A stretch of DNA of 64,000 bases from Armatimonadota bacterium. GTDB lineage: Bacteria; Armatimonadota; Fimbriimonadia; Fimbriimonadales; Fimbriimonadaceae. Where the stretch lies: the NCBI GenBank assembly GCA_018268395.1, contig JAFDWQ010000001.1, positions 458,306 through 522,305 on the forward strand. The letters run 5' to 3'. Made by a program: the position numbers and the translations under genes. Of this stretch, positions 31,734 to 39,069 are shown piece by piece. Position 1 is the first letter of the stretch. Each line of letters starts with the position of its first letter. The notes below the pieces were generated by a model. The model was not told the origin of the DNA, made no database searches, and worked only from the letters and a program-made list of their open reading frames with translations.

Positions 31734-32867
31734 CTACCGATCGACCGCTACCAGTTCATAACCCGCGCTCCTGCCACCGGCAGCATCCGGCTTGAGAACA
31801 CCCTTTTCGACCAGATCACCGAGGTCTCGGGTCGCTGTCGCATCTGAGCAATCTGTCAGGCGTGCGTACTTCTTGTTAGTCATCTTTCCCTCCCAGCCAA
31901 TCAGCATCCGTGAGACGGCCCTTCGTTGGCGCTCGTTCAACTCGATGTCCTTGTGATTGTGCCAGAACCTTGTTCGAGCCAGTGCCTTGCCGACGGTCTC
32001 CGTGGCGTCGTCTAGGGCCGTAGAAAGACAATTCAAATACCAATCGAGCCATGCTGTGTAGTCTCCAGTTCCCTTTTGAGTCGTCTCCAAAACCTCGTAG
32101 TAGGATTCGCGATCCAGGTGGATGCTTGCTGACAGAGCGTAAGGCCGATGTGGCTCAGCGTCAGCCCTTGCGAGGGTCATGTCCAGGATGTTCCGTCCAA
32201 TCCGTCCGTTACCGTCGTCTAGAGGGTGAAGTGTCTCAAACCAAAGGTGTGCGATGCCGGCCTTCAGGATGAGGCTCGGTTCGTTCTTGGTTTCGTACCA
32301 GTCCAAGAATTGAGCTGTCTCAAGGGCGAGTTTGTCTGCGGAGGGAGCTTCAAAGTGAATGATTTCGCGACCTTTGTATTGGGAGGCGACCACCATTGGC
32401 CCCGTATGGTCGTTCCGCCAGCTCCCGACGGTCACTGGCCCGTCTGCGTTGCGGCCCGTTGGGAACAGTGCTGCGTGCCAGTTGAAGATTCGTTCGGCCG
32501 TCAGGGGCTTTGTATACTGTTGCGCAGCGTCGATTGCCATCTGTACGAGGCCGTCTATGTAATGGTCGTCGCCTGCCAGCCCACCTTTGGCCATGCCGAG
32601 TCGGCGTGCGACCGAGTTCCTGACGGTTTCGAGGTCGAGCGATTCACCCTCGATGGCGCTAGACTTGACAAGTTCGGCGGTAAGGGCCTCGACATTGTGC
32701 TCCTGAAGGCTCTCGAATCCGATTGCCTCAAGGATGCCGAATAGCCTTCCGCGCTTGGTGGTCGCCAGTTCGAGTGGCCGGAGAAGGGCGGTAGCGTCGT
32801 ACGTGTATTCGGGCCAAGTGGGGAGCTCGTGGATGTAGGTCGGCACGGTGTGAGGCGATTGTAGCAC
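31734..32867 (-). CDS. Fic-domain AMP transferase with DUF4172 and winged helix
   Basis: 377 aa from GTG 32867. Residues about 10-90 are DUF4172 (ELPTWPEYTYDATALLRPLE), ending with the inhibitory alpha-inh motif SSAIEG at 69-74 ([ST]xxxE[GN]), so the enzyme is auto-inhibited in cis. The catalytic Fic motif HPLDDGNGRIGR spans 214-225; the invariant His is present and Leu replaces the usual Phe. Residues about 310-370 form a winged-helix DNA-binding domain (KKYARLTDCSDATATRDL). It would AMPylate a protein Tyr/Ser/Thr, target unknown. Sole gene of the island; promoter repeats suggest it binds its own operator. Confidence 0.9.
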   Translation of the reverse strand: MLQSPHTVPTYIHELPTWPEYTYDATALLRPLELATTKRGRLFGILEAIGFESLQEHNVEALTAELVKSSAIEGESLDLETVRNSVARRLGMAKGGLAGDDHYIDGLVQMAIDAAQQYTKPLTAERIFNWHAALFPTGRNADGPVTVGSWRNDHTGPMVVASQYKGREIIHFEAPSADKLALETAQFLDWYETKNEPSLILKAGIAHLWFETLHPLDDGNGRIGRNILDMTLARADAEPHRPYALSASIHLDRESYYEVLETTQKGTGDYTAWLDWYLNCLSTALDDATETVGKALARTRFWHNHKDIELNERQRRAVSRMLIGWEGKMTNKKYARLTDCSDATATRDLGDLVEKGVLKPDAAGGRSAGYELVAVDR

Positions 32868-32913
32868 GTATTCGCCTCAACATATGCGGCGAATAGACGG
32901 GCTAATCGCCTCA
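32851..32913 (-). promoter_or_regulatory. Repeated operator-like motif at the fic start
   Basis: TGAGGCGATT at 32851-32860, ATTCGCCTCA at 32870-32879 and AATCGCCTCA at 32904-32913: three copies of one 10-mer or its reverse complement, the outer two exact, around the GTG start. A natural binding site for the winged-helix domain of the Fic protein. Confidence 0.5.
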
Positions 32914-32955
32914 AATCAATGACGCATCGACGCAACGCCATTGGACCCGGGCTCA

Positions 32956-32987
32956 ACCTGTCACCCCCAAGCTTAATTCAGGTTCAA
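32956..32987 (+). repeat. Right inner end of the island
   Basis: ACCTGTCACCCCC (reverse complement of the left arms) then seven bases, then ATTCAGGTTCAA (32976-32987), the second copy of the 12-bp direct repeat. Confidence 0.7.
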
Positions 32988-32991
32988 ATTC

Positions 32992-33067
32992 TGGTGGAGA
33001 TGATGGGATTCGAACCCACGACCTCTGCAGTGCGATTGCAGCGCTCTCCCAGCTGAGCTACATCCCC
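32992..33067 (-). tRNA. tRNA-Ala (anticodon CGC)
   Basis: 76 nt including encoded CCA. Read on the minus strand: acceptor GGGGATG/CATCTCC with the G3-U70 pair that identifies alanine tRNA, D arm GCTC...GAGC, anticodon stem CTGCA/TGCAG with loop ATCGCAC giving anticodon CGC, T arm GTGGG-TTCGAAT-CCCAT. Fully functional in appearance; the island abuts its 3' end. Confidence 0.95.
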
Positions 33068-33080
33068 ACGAGGACGCCGA

Positions 33081-34085
33081 TTATACCGTGGCCTTTTCCG
33101 CTTCGCCGGGAGCCTCGACCCATTGGATCTTATCGGGACGGACCGGGTACCCCGCGGCCTTCAACAGGCTCCCAAACCGTTGCAGGGCGGCGGCTTCTTC
33201 CGTCCCGATGCGGTACCTCATGTTTTTGACGAGATAGTCTTCGACCGTCTTGGGATCGATCCCACTGAGGTTCACGGCCCGGGCCACGATCCGGCTCCGG
33301 ATCCGTTCCGGCCCTTGTTGCAGCCCCGAGGCGCCGGCCAAGCGTGACCGCCCTCGATGGAACTCTGAGACGTAGGCTTCATGCGTGTCCCGCGGCGAGG
33401 CCTCCGGCACTGGGCCCAAGGCAGGCCTGTCTTCCGGGGACGTCGGCGCCGCGGCGCGCCGCGCCTCGAGGTCCGCCTCGGCTTCCTGCCCCATCCAGGA
33501 CGAGCGGGCCGCGATCTCTAGCATCGAGGCCAAACAAGGATCGAGCTTCTCCCGCCCGACCCAGAGCGCCCAGACGAACGGGAGTCCCTGCCACTTCGTC
33601 CACGCCTGTCCCAAGTCCAGTTTCCAAAGGCCCTTGCCCGGTTCGGTCATGCCGATGTCGCCGATCAAGAGCCCGGCGTCGTGGTCCCGGAGCATGTCGC
33701 TGAGAACGGGAGGCTGGACCGAAGTCTCCGGGACGTTCTTGTAAACGTCCTTCAACAGCAAGCAGCAAAGGGCGTTGCTCGTCATCGAACTGGCGTCCAA
33801 TGCGAGGGTCCGCACCGTCCGGAAGGGCCGCTTGCTGAACAGCCGGACACTGGCGACGGGCCCTTTCGAGCCGATGCACGCCGACGTCGCGGCCCGAAGC
33901 CCGGGCGTGGTCAGCAGATAGTAGCTGGACACGAGGATGGCGTCGACTTCGCCCGAGTCCAACAACTCGGGCAATCGGGACGGAACGGCATAGACGACCT
34001 CGACCCCGAACTCGGGGGATTGCTCGAACATCGCCACCAACGGCACAGCGTTGATGTACGGAACGCAGCCGAGACGGTAGCCCAC
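33081..34085 (-). CDS. mqnA: Chorismate dehydratase MqnA (futalosine menaquinone pathway)
   Basis: 334 aa from GTG 34085 (TAGAAT ends 6 nt upstream). MqnA hallmarks: GYRLGCVPYINAVPL at the start, VDAILVSSYYLL, TLALDASSMTSNALCCLLL, GLLIGDIGM, and the DLGQAWTKWQGLPFVWALWV segment. A roughly 45-residue insertion or linker rich in Ala/Pro/Arg (about 210-255) is longer than usual. It converts chorismate to 3-enolpyruvyl-benzoate, first step of menaquinone synthesis by futalosine, so the respiratory complexes here probably use menaquinol. tRNA-Ala follows. Confidence 0.9.
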   Translation of the reverse strand: MGYRLGCVPYINAVPLVAMFEQSPEFGVEVVYAVPSRLPELLDSGEVDAILVSSYYLLTTPGLRAATSACIGSKGPVASVRLFSKRPFRTVRTLALDASSMTSNALCCLLLKDVYKNVPETSVQPPVLSDMLRDHDAGLLIGDIGMTEPGKGLWKLDLGQAWTKWQGLPFVWALWVGREKLDPCLASMLEIAARSSWMGQEAEADLEARRAAAPTSPEDRPALGPVPEASPRDTHEAYVSEFHRGRSRLAGASGLQQGPERIRSRIVARAVNLSGIDPKTVEDYLVKNMRYRIGTEEAAALQRFGSLLKAAGYPVRPDKIQWVEAPGEAEKATV

Positions 34086-34102
34086 GTGTCGATTCTACGC
34101 CG

Positions 34103-34513
34103 TCATCGGTTCCAATCCGCTCGCCGGTCCTTCCGGACGACGAACTTCAAACCGGACCAAACGTCGTCGACGGCGCAGACTTTGACGTCGACCAAGCCGA
34201 ACGGCAAGACCACCTCGCGAAGACGGTTTTCGTCGATGTCGGTCGGGAGTTTGGACGACCGCTTGGGCCAGGACAGCCAAAGCACGCCCTCGGAATCCAA
34301 GTGGCTGCAGAGGTCGGGAACCCACGATTCCAGGGCGTCGCAGGAGGTGAAGAAGGCATGGACGAACCGTGCGCCCGTCTCGAGGGGCACCGTGACCACG
34401 TCGGTGCCGATCAAGGCCGCATAGTCGGACGGGGCATCGACGGTTACGACGACGGCACCGGTCGCGACCCCCAGCTTCTGCCACAACGGCTTTCCGGAAT
34501 AGCCTACGTTCAC
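34103..34513 (-). CDS. DUF3052-like protein
   Basis: 136 aa from GTG 34513, chosen because it overlaps the methyltransferase stop (GTGA) and because the family starts with GYSGKPLWQKLGV. Further DUF3052 features: LSWPKRSSKLPTDIDENRLR and GLVDVKVCAVDDVWSGLKFV. Function unknown; often found near or within methyltransferase clusters. Transcribed with the two genes before it. Confidence 0.8.
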   Translation of the reverse strand: MNVGYSGKPLWQKLGVATGAVVVTVDAPSDYAALIGTDVVTVPLETGARFVHAFFTSCDALESWVPDLCSHLDSEGVLWLSWPKRSSKLPTDIDENRLREVVLPFGLVDVKVCAVDDVWSGLKFVVRKDRRADWNR

Positions 34514-35232
34514 GGTTTCCGACCTACCGCGACGACACTGCTGCCCCAAGGCAACGAGGTTGGCCCGATCCAACGGCCTTCAGCCTGCATCAGCGACGTG
34601 AGGACACCGTTCAACGGGGCTCCGACTTGGGGAAGCCGCACTTCGGCCCTGCCCCGTCGGAGGCGTTCGAGGGCCCGGATGCAGACGACCACAGGGAACA
34701 GCAGGAACACGCTGTAGGAGACCACCTGGCATTCGAACCCGGTGCTAGCGAGAAGCTCTCTTACCTCGTTCCTGGTGTAGCGGCGAAAGTGCATCAGGGC
34801 CACGTCGTGCGGTCCCCAGAGCCACCGGAAGGCCGGAACGTTGAGTACGATCGTCCCCCCTGGCCGGAGGACGCGGAACGCTTCGGCCATAGCGACTTTG
34901 TCCCGTTCTAGGTGCTCGAACGTGTCCAGGCTCACGACAGCGTCGAAGGAGCCGTCTCCGAAAGGCAACCGCTCGGCGTCGCCTTTGACAAGCCGGGGCA
35001 AGCCGCGCTGCCGGCAAAACCCGACGGCGTGCTCGCTGAAGTCCAGTCCAAACGCGGTCTTGGTCGTTCCGAGTTCGCTCAAAAGGGCCCCCGTTCCGCA
35101 ACCCAGGTCCAAGACGTCCTGGCAGTGTGGCGCCGCTTGGTCGAGAAGGCGGCGGGCCAGGGCGCGGCGGGACACGAACCACCAGTAGCGGTCCTCCAAC
35201 GCGCGCATCTTCGCGTATTCTTCGGTCTGCAA
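34510..35232 (-). CDS. Class I SAM-dependent methyltransferase
   Basis: 240 aa from TTG 35232, 2 bp after the glycosyltransferase stop; ATG 35208 is the alternative. The opening MRALEDRYWWFVSRR is typical of methyltransferases in polysaccharide and lipid loci ('E..HWWF..R'). SAM motif I VLDLGCGTGALL is at about 40-51, then LPFGDGSFDAVVSLDTFEHL and LRPGGTIVLNVPAFRWLWG. Late hydrophobic residues (VVSYSVFLLFPVVV) suggest membrane association. Likely methylates a lipid-linked intermediate together with the family 2 glycosyltransferase. Confidence 0.82.
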   Translation of the reverse strand: MQTEEYAKMRALEDRYWWFVSRRALARRLLDQAAPHCQDVLDLGCGTGALLSELGTTKTAFGLDFSEHAVGFCRQRGLPRLVKGDAERLPFGDGSFDAVVSLDTFEHLERDKVAMAEAFRVLRPGGTIVLNVPAFRWLWGPHDVALMHFRRYTRNEVRELLASTGFECQVVSYSVFLLFPVVVCIRALERLRRGRAEVRLPQVGAPLNGVLTSLMQAEGRWIGPTSLPWGSSVVAVGRKP

Positions 35233-35234
35233 CC

Positions 35235-35972
35235 CTAGGCTTCCCGTTTTTCCATCCGGCCGGACTTGCCTGCCAGGCGGAGTTTGACGAGGTCGCGCAG
35301 CATCCGCGGTCCGTCCCGCATGAGCACGACCTTCGAGCCTTCCTGGTGCCGCCAACGGACCGGCACTTCCGCCGTTTTATAACCGAGGTCGCGGGCGATC
35401 ATCAGTGCCTCGAAATCGAAGGAGAAACCGTCCAATCGGCACCGGGAGAAGACGTCTTTGGCCGCCGTCACCTTGAACAGCTTGAAGCCGCACTGCGTGT
35501 CGTAGATGCCTTTGACGGCAAGAAGTTGCACGGCCTTGTTGAACAGTCGTCCGAGCTGCTCCCTGTACCAGGGTTGGCGGACCTCCAGGTCGCTTTCCTT
35601 GAGCGGTCGGCTTCCGATCGCGATGTCGGCCTCCGGGAGCGCGGCCATGAGTTTCTCGACCTCCTCGATCGGGGTGGCCAGGTCCGCGTCGGAAAAGAGC
35701 AACAGGTCGGCGTCCGTCTCCAGCATCCCCTTACGCACGACGAAACCTTTGCCCCGGTTGGGCCGAGAATCGACGACGGTGATCCGGGGGTCACCGGCGG
35801 CGGCCGTGCGGACGGCTTCGACGGTCCCGTCACGGCTACCGTCACTCACGACGACGATCGCCCAACTGTAGTCTTGGGACGAGAAATACTCTTTCATCCG
35901 GCTCAAGGTCGGGCCGATGCGGCTTTCTTCGTCATAAGCCGGGACGATCACGGCCAGTCGCGTGCGCTCCAA
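35235..35972 (-). CDS. Family 2 glycosyltransferase, dolichyl-phosphate-sugar-synthase type
   Basis: 245 aa from TTG 35972. GT2 features: LAVIVPAYDEESRI, VVVSDGSRDGTVEAV, NRGKGFVVRKGM, DLLLFSDADLATP (metal-binding DxD equivalent), and QCGFKLFK plus SFDFEALMIARDLGYKTAEV, typical of DPM1/polyprenyl-phosphate glucose synthases. No C-terminal membrane helices. It loads a sugar on a polyprenyl phosphate. TAGACT ends 9 nt upstream of the TTG. First gene of a minus-strand operon with the methyltransferase and DUF3052 genes. Confidence 0.88.
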   Translation of the reverse strand: MERTRLAVIVPAYDEESRIGPTLSRMKEYFSSQDYSWAIVVVSDGSRDGTVEAVRTAAAGDPRITVVDSRPNRGKGFVVRKGMLETDADLLLFSDADLATPIEEVEKLMAALPEADIAIGSRPLKESDLEVRQPWYREQLGRLFNKAVQLLAVKGIYDTQCGFKLFKVTAAKDVFSRCRLDGFSFDFEALMIARDLGYKTAEVPVRWRHQEGSKVVLMRDGPRMLRDLVKLRLAGKSGRMEKREA

Positions 35973-36269
35973 GTGGGCGGGAGTCTACCAGTGAGGGTCG
36001 GGCGCCGGGGCGGCCCGAACCGTCGTCGGAGCCTTCGGCGAGCCCTCCGGCCTGAGACAAAAATGTCAAGATAGCGTATGGTGTAACAAGGGCCATCGGC
36101 CCATAGGTCAAACCAATAAGTAGGTACAAAACGTCTAAGGGATTATCGGACGAGGAATGCCGGAAGATTGAAGCTCCTGCAATCCAAATCCTTCACAAAT
36201 CCGTCCAGGATTGGCCGGGTCTAATCTTCACAGTCCTGGGCCCTTGGAACCGGACGAAAGATCGTGCTC
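35973..36269. other. Divergent intergenic region, no gene seen
   Basis: About 300 bases between divergently transcribed operons, locally AT-richer (36055-36200). Beyond the flanking -10-like elements, the only structure noticed is GGGCCATCGGCCC at about 36090-36102, a short palindrome. No open frame with recognisable sequence. Confidence 0.5.
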
Positions 36270-36299
36270 TTGACACGGGAGGGCTACTCGGTCTATGCT
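36270..36299 (+). promoter_or_regulatory. Promoter of the ctaAB-act-cox supercluster
   Basis: TTGACA (36270-36275), 18-bp spacer, TATGCT (36294-36299). The -10 box covers ATG 36295, so translation must begin later, at ATG 36310, 10 nt after the -10 box. Confidence 0.55.
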
Positions 36300-36309
36300 C
36301 TCCGGGTCG

Positions 36310-38256
36310 ATGTCGGACACCGGTGTCAGTCACAGACGGGGGGAATCCCAGACCGCCTTGCATCAAGGCGCCAAGACGGCACCGGAACTCGTGCGCCCTT
36401 CCTTCGCTAAGGCAGCCTGGTGGCTTCTCGCCTATTGTTGCGCCGCGATCCTTTTCGGAGCGTTCGTCCGGGCCTCCTATTCCGGCGACGGATGCGGGAC
36501 GTCGTGGCCGATGTGCGGAGGCAGTCTCATCCCGACCTTCACGGGCGCACCGAGGGCCGTCGAGTTCACGCACCGGGTGACGACGGGCCTTCTGATGCTC
36601 GCGAACATCGCCCTGGCCGTCGCTGCCCGGCGCGCGTTCCCCCGGGGCGACGCGGCACGGAAGGCTGCGAACCTCGCCTTGATCACCGTCCTGATCTCGG
36701 CCGTCATCGGGGCGTTGCTCGTCACGTTCCAGTGGGTGACGGACGACAAATCGGCGGGCCGGGCGCTGACGATGCCCATCCACCTCGTCAACAATTTCAT
36801 CGCGATCGCGGCCCTCGCCGCGACGGCCTATTACGCCGGTACCGGCCGACGGTTCGCGTGGCGCGGGCAAGGCGCGGTTTCGGCCGCGTTGGCCTGGGCT
36901 TTTGGAGCCATGTTCCTCCTCGGGGCCACGGGCGCGTTCTCGGCGCTCGGAAAGACAGCGTTCGAGCACGAGTTGTCGTTCGCCAAGTCGTTCGCCGAAC
37001 GGATGTGGCTCCATGTCGGGCCAGAAGCCCATCCGTTACTGCGGGGCGGGGTGGCCCACCCGTTGATCGCGACGTCCGTCGGCATCCTTCTCATTTACGT
37101 GTGCGGCCTGATCGCCCACGCGAGGCCCTCGGCCCAAGTCAAGGCTTGGGCACGCTGGACGGTCGGGCTCTACATCGTCCAGATGGTGCTCGGCGCGGTC
37201 AACCTGACGGCAAGCGCGCCCGTCGCCCTTCAGATCGTCCATCTCGCGGTCGCCCTCGGCAACTGGCTGACCTTGGTCATGCTGGCGCTGACGGCGCTTG
37301 GCACGGAAGCCAGGGCCGAACGTGCCGAGGATGCGGCTCCGGCCGAAGACGCGCCGTCGCCCCAACCGGCGTTCGTCGCGTCCGTTTCGAGGCGGGCGAC
37401 CTGGAAAGACTATGTGGCGCTCACGAAGCCGCGCGTCATCAGCCTTCTCCTCTTCACGACGGTCGCAGCCATGTTCGTCGGCCATCACGGTGCACCGCCG
37501 CTCTGGCTCTTGGTCGCCGTTTGCGTCGGCGGCTACGCCTCCGCCGGAGCCGCCAACGCCTTTAACATGGTCATCGAAATGGACCTGGACCGCTCGATGG
37601 CGCGGACGTCGCACAGGCCGACGGTCCGTGACGCCGTCACGAAACGCCAGGCCCTGACCTTCGCTTGGATCCTCGCGGTCGGATCGTTCGCGCTCCTGAC
37701 ATGGGCGGCCAACCTTTTGACCGCCGTCATGGCTTTGAGCGGACTGCTGTGCTACGTGTTCGTCTATACGCTCTGGCTGAAACGGCGGACGTGGCAGAAC
37801 ATCGTCATCGGAGGCGCGGCAGGCGCGTTCCCGCCGCTCGTCGGCTATGCGTCGGTGACCGGGACGCTGTCGCCCTTCGCCTGGTACCTGTTCGCCGTGG
37901 TCTTCCTTTGGACGCCCGTCCACTTCTGGGCTTTAGCGCTCCTGATCAAGGACGACTATGCTAAGGCCGGGGTCCCGATGCTGCCCGTCGTCAAGGGCGA
38001 CAAAGTGACCGTCCACCAGATCGGCCTCTATACGGTCCTGACTTCGCTGGTCTCGGTCATGCCGTTCTTTCAGGGGCAAGCAGGGCCGCTTTACCTTGTC
38101 GGGTCGGTCGTTTTGAACCTCGGGCTGATCGTCCAGACGGCCCGCCTATGGCAGAGGCAGGACAAACCTCAGGCGAGGGCTCTCTTCAAGTTTTCGATGG
38201 CCTACCTGGCCCTGTTCTTCATCGTAGCGGCGGTCGATCAGGCGAGGTGGATGTGA
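36310..38256 (+). CDS. ctaAB: Fused haem A synthase CtaA - protohaem IX farnesyltransferase CtaB
   Basis: 648 aa from ATG 36310. Residues about 30-335: CtaA (COX15), eight helices with the haem-binding His residues in EFTHRVTTG, MPIHLVNNF, GGVAHPLIAT and LQIVHLAVALG. A 50-residue Ala/Glu/Pro linker follows. Residues about 365-640: CtaB, with the prenyl-binding NAFNMVIEMDLDRSMARTSH (NxxxDxxxD) and LIKDDYAKAGVPMLPV. One polypeptide thus makes haem O and converts it to haem A for the caa3 oxidase encoded downstream. CtaAB fusions are known from a few lineages, such as Thermus. Confidence 0.94.
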   Translation: MSDTGVSHRRGESQTALHQGAKTAPELVRPSFAKAAWWLLAYCCAAILFGAFVRASYSGDGCGTSWPMCGGSLIPTFTGAPRAVEFTHRVTTGLLMLANIALAVAARRAFPRGDAARKAANLALITVLISAVIGALLVTFQWVTDDKSAGRALTMPIHLVNNFIAIAALAATAYYAGTGRRFAWRGQGAVSAALAWAFGAMFLLGATGAFSALGKTAFEHELSFAKSFAERMWLHVGPEAHPLLRGGVAHPLIATSVGILLIYVCGLIAHARPSAQVKAWARWTVGLYIVQMVLGAVNLTASAPVALQIVHLAVALGNWLTLVMLALTALGTEARAERAEDAAPAEDAPSPQPAFVASVSRRATWKDYVALTKPRVISLLLFTTVAAMFVGHHGAPPLWLLVAVCVGGYASAGAANAFNMVIEMDLDRSMARTSHRPTVRDAVTKRQALTFAWILAVGSFALLTWAANLLTAVMALSGLLCYVFVYTLWLKRRTWQNIVIGGAAGAFPPLVGYASVTGTLSPFAWYLFAVVFLWTPVHFWALALLIKDDYAKAGVPMLPVVKGDKVTVHQIGLYTVLTSLVSVMPFFQGQAGPLYLVGSVVLNLGLIVQTARLWQRQDKPQARALFKFSMAYLALFFIVAAVDQARWM

Positions 38257-38310
38257 GTTTGGGTATGAATGCGGTGGCCCGGCCACCACGGACGGAGGAA
38301 GCAGACTAGG

Positions 38311-39060
38311 ATGGCTCAGTTATTCAAGCCGGCGATGAACACGATCTGCACCGCGAGCATCTTCGGAGGTGCGGCGTTGCCGTTCCTTCTGTTGTTCGCA
38401 GGTTCGCGGATCACAAGGTCGCCTTCGAACACGAAGGTCGACAACCCGATCGACCAGCCGGCACCTTTCAGCCACAAGCACCATGCGTTCGAGCTCGGGA
38501 TCGATTGCCGGTTCTGCCATACGGGCGTCGAGACGGAGGCCCACGCCGGCGTGCCGAGCACCGAAGTCTGTATGACCTGCCACAGCCAGATCTGGACGAA
38601 CAGCCCGAACCTTGAGGCCATCCGCAAGAGTTGGGAAACGGACACGCCTGTCCAATGGAACAAGGTCAACACGGTTCCGGACTTCGTCTATTTCGACCAC
38701 TCCATCCACGTCAACCGCGGCGTCGTCTGCAACAACTGCCACGGCCCGGTGAACCAGATGCCCATCACGTGGAAAGGCCGCGACTTCCGCATGATGTGGT
38801 GTCTCGAGTGCCACGAGGATCCGTCCAAGTTCCTCTACAAGGACGAGAAGGCCGCCCCGGGCTCGACGCCGAGGGAACAGGTCTTCAATTTTTATCGCAA
38901 GCTGGCGGCCGGCGAAGAGCTGACCGCGTCGGAGAAAGACCTCGCTGAAGGGCTGCCTCAGATCGTCCCCTCCGACAAGACCCATGAAGGCGTCGCCCAG
39001 ATGAAAGAACGCGGCGTCAACGTCTCGCAGCTGAAGGACTGCTACGTCTGCCACCACTAG
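38311..39060 (+). CDS. actA: ActA, pentahaem cytochrome c subunit of alternative complex III
   Basis: 249 aa from ATG 38311 (GGAGGA about 12 nt upstream). One N-terminal membrane anchor (ICTASIFGGAALPFLLLFAG). Five CxxCH haem sites at residues 66-70, 87-91, 140-144, 164-168 and 245-249, with additional His in HKHHAFELGIDC and DHSIHVNRG as distal ligands. This is the normal ActA count. A hairpin GGTGGCCCGGCCACC lies just upstream (38274-38288). Confidence 0.93.
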   Translation: MAQLFKPAMNTICTASIFGGAALPFLLLFAGSRITRSPSNTKVDNPIDQPAPFSHKHHAFELGIDCRFCHTGVETEAHAGVPSTEVCMTCHSQIWTNSPNLEAIRKSWETDTPVQWNKVNTVPDFVYFDHSIHVNRGVVCNNCHGPVNQMPITWKGRDFRMMWCLECHEDPSKFLYKDEKAAPGSTPREQVFNFYRKLAAGEELTASEKDLAEGLPQIVPSDKTHEGVAQMKERGVNVSQLKDCYVCHH

Positions 39061-39069
39061 GGCCGCGAC

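Larger units (their letters stand above)
31571..33019. mobile_element. Small genomic island at tRNA-Ala carrying a Fic gene
   Basis: Bounded by an exact 28-bp direct repeat, the last 28 nt of the tRNA-Ala gene, at 31571-31598 and 32992-33019. Just inside are a 12-bp direct repeat (31601-31612; 32976-32987) and inverted GGGGTGACA-type repeats. The DNA between is visibly less GC-rich than its surroundings and holds one gene. No integrase is present, so it is either a remnant or moved in trans. Confidence 0.7.
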
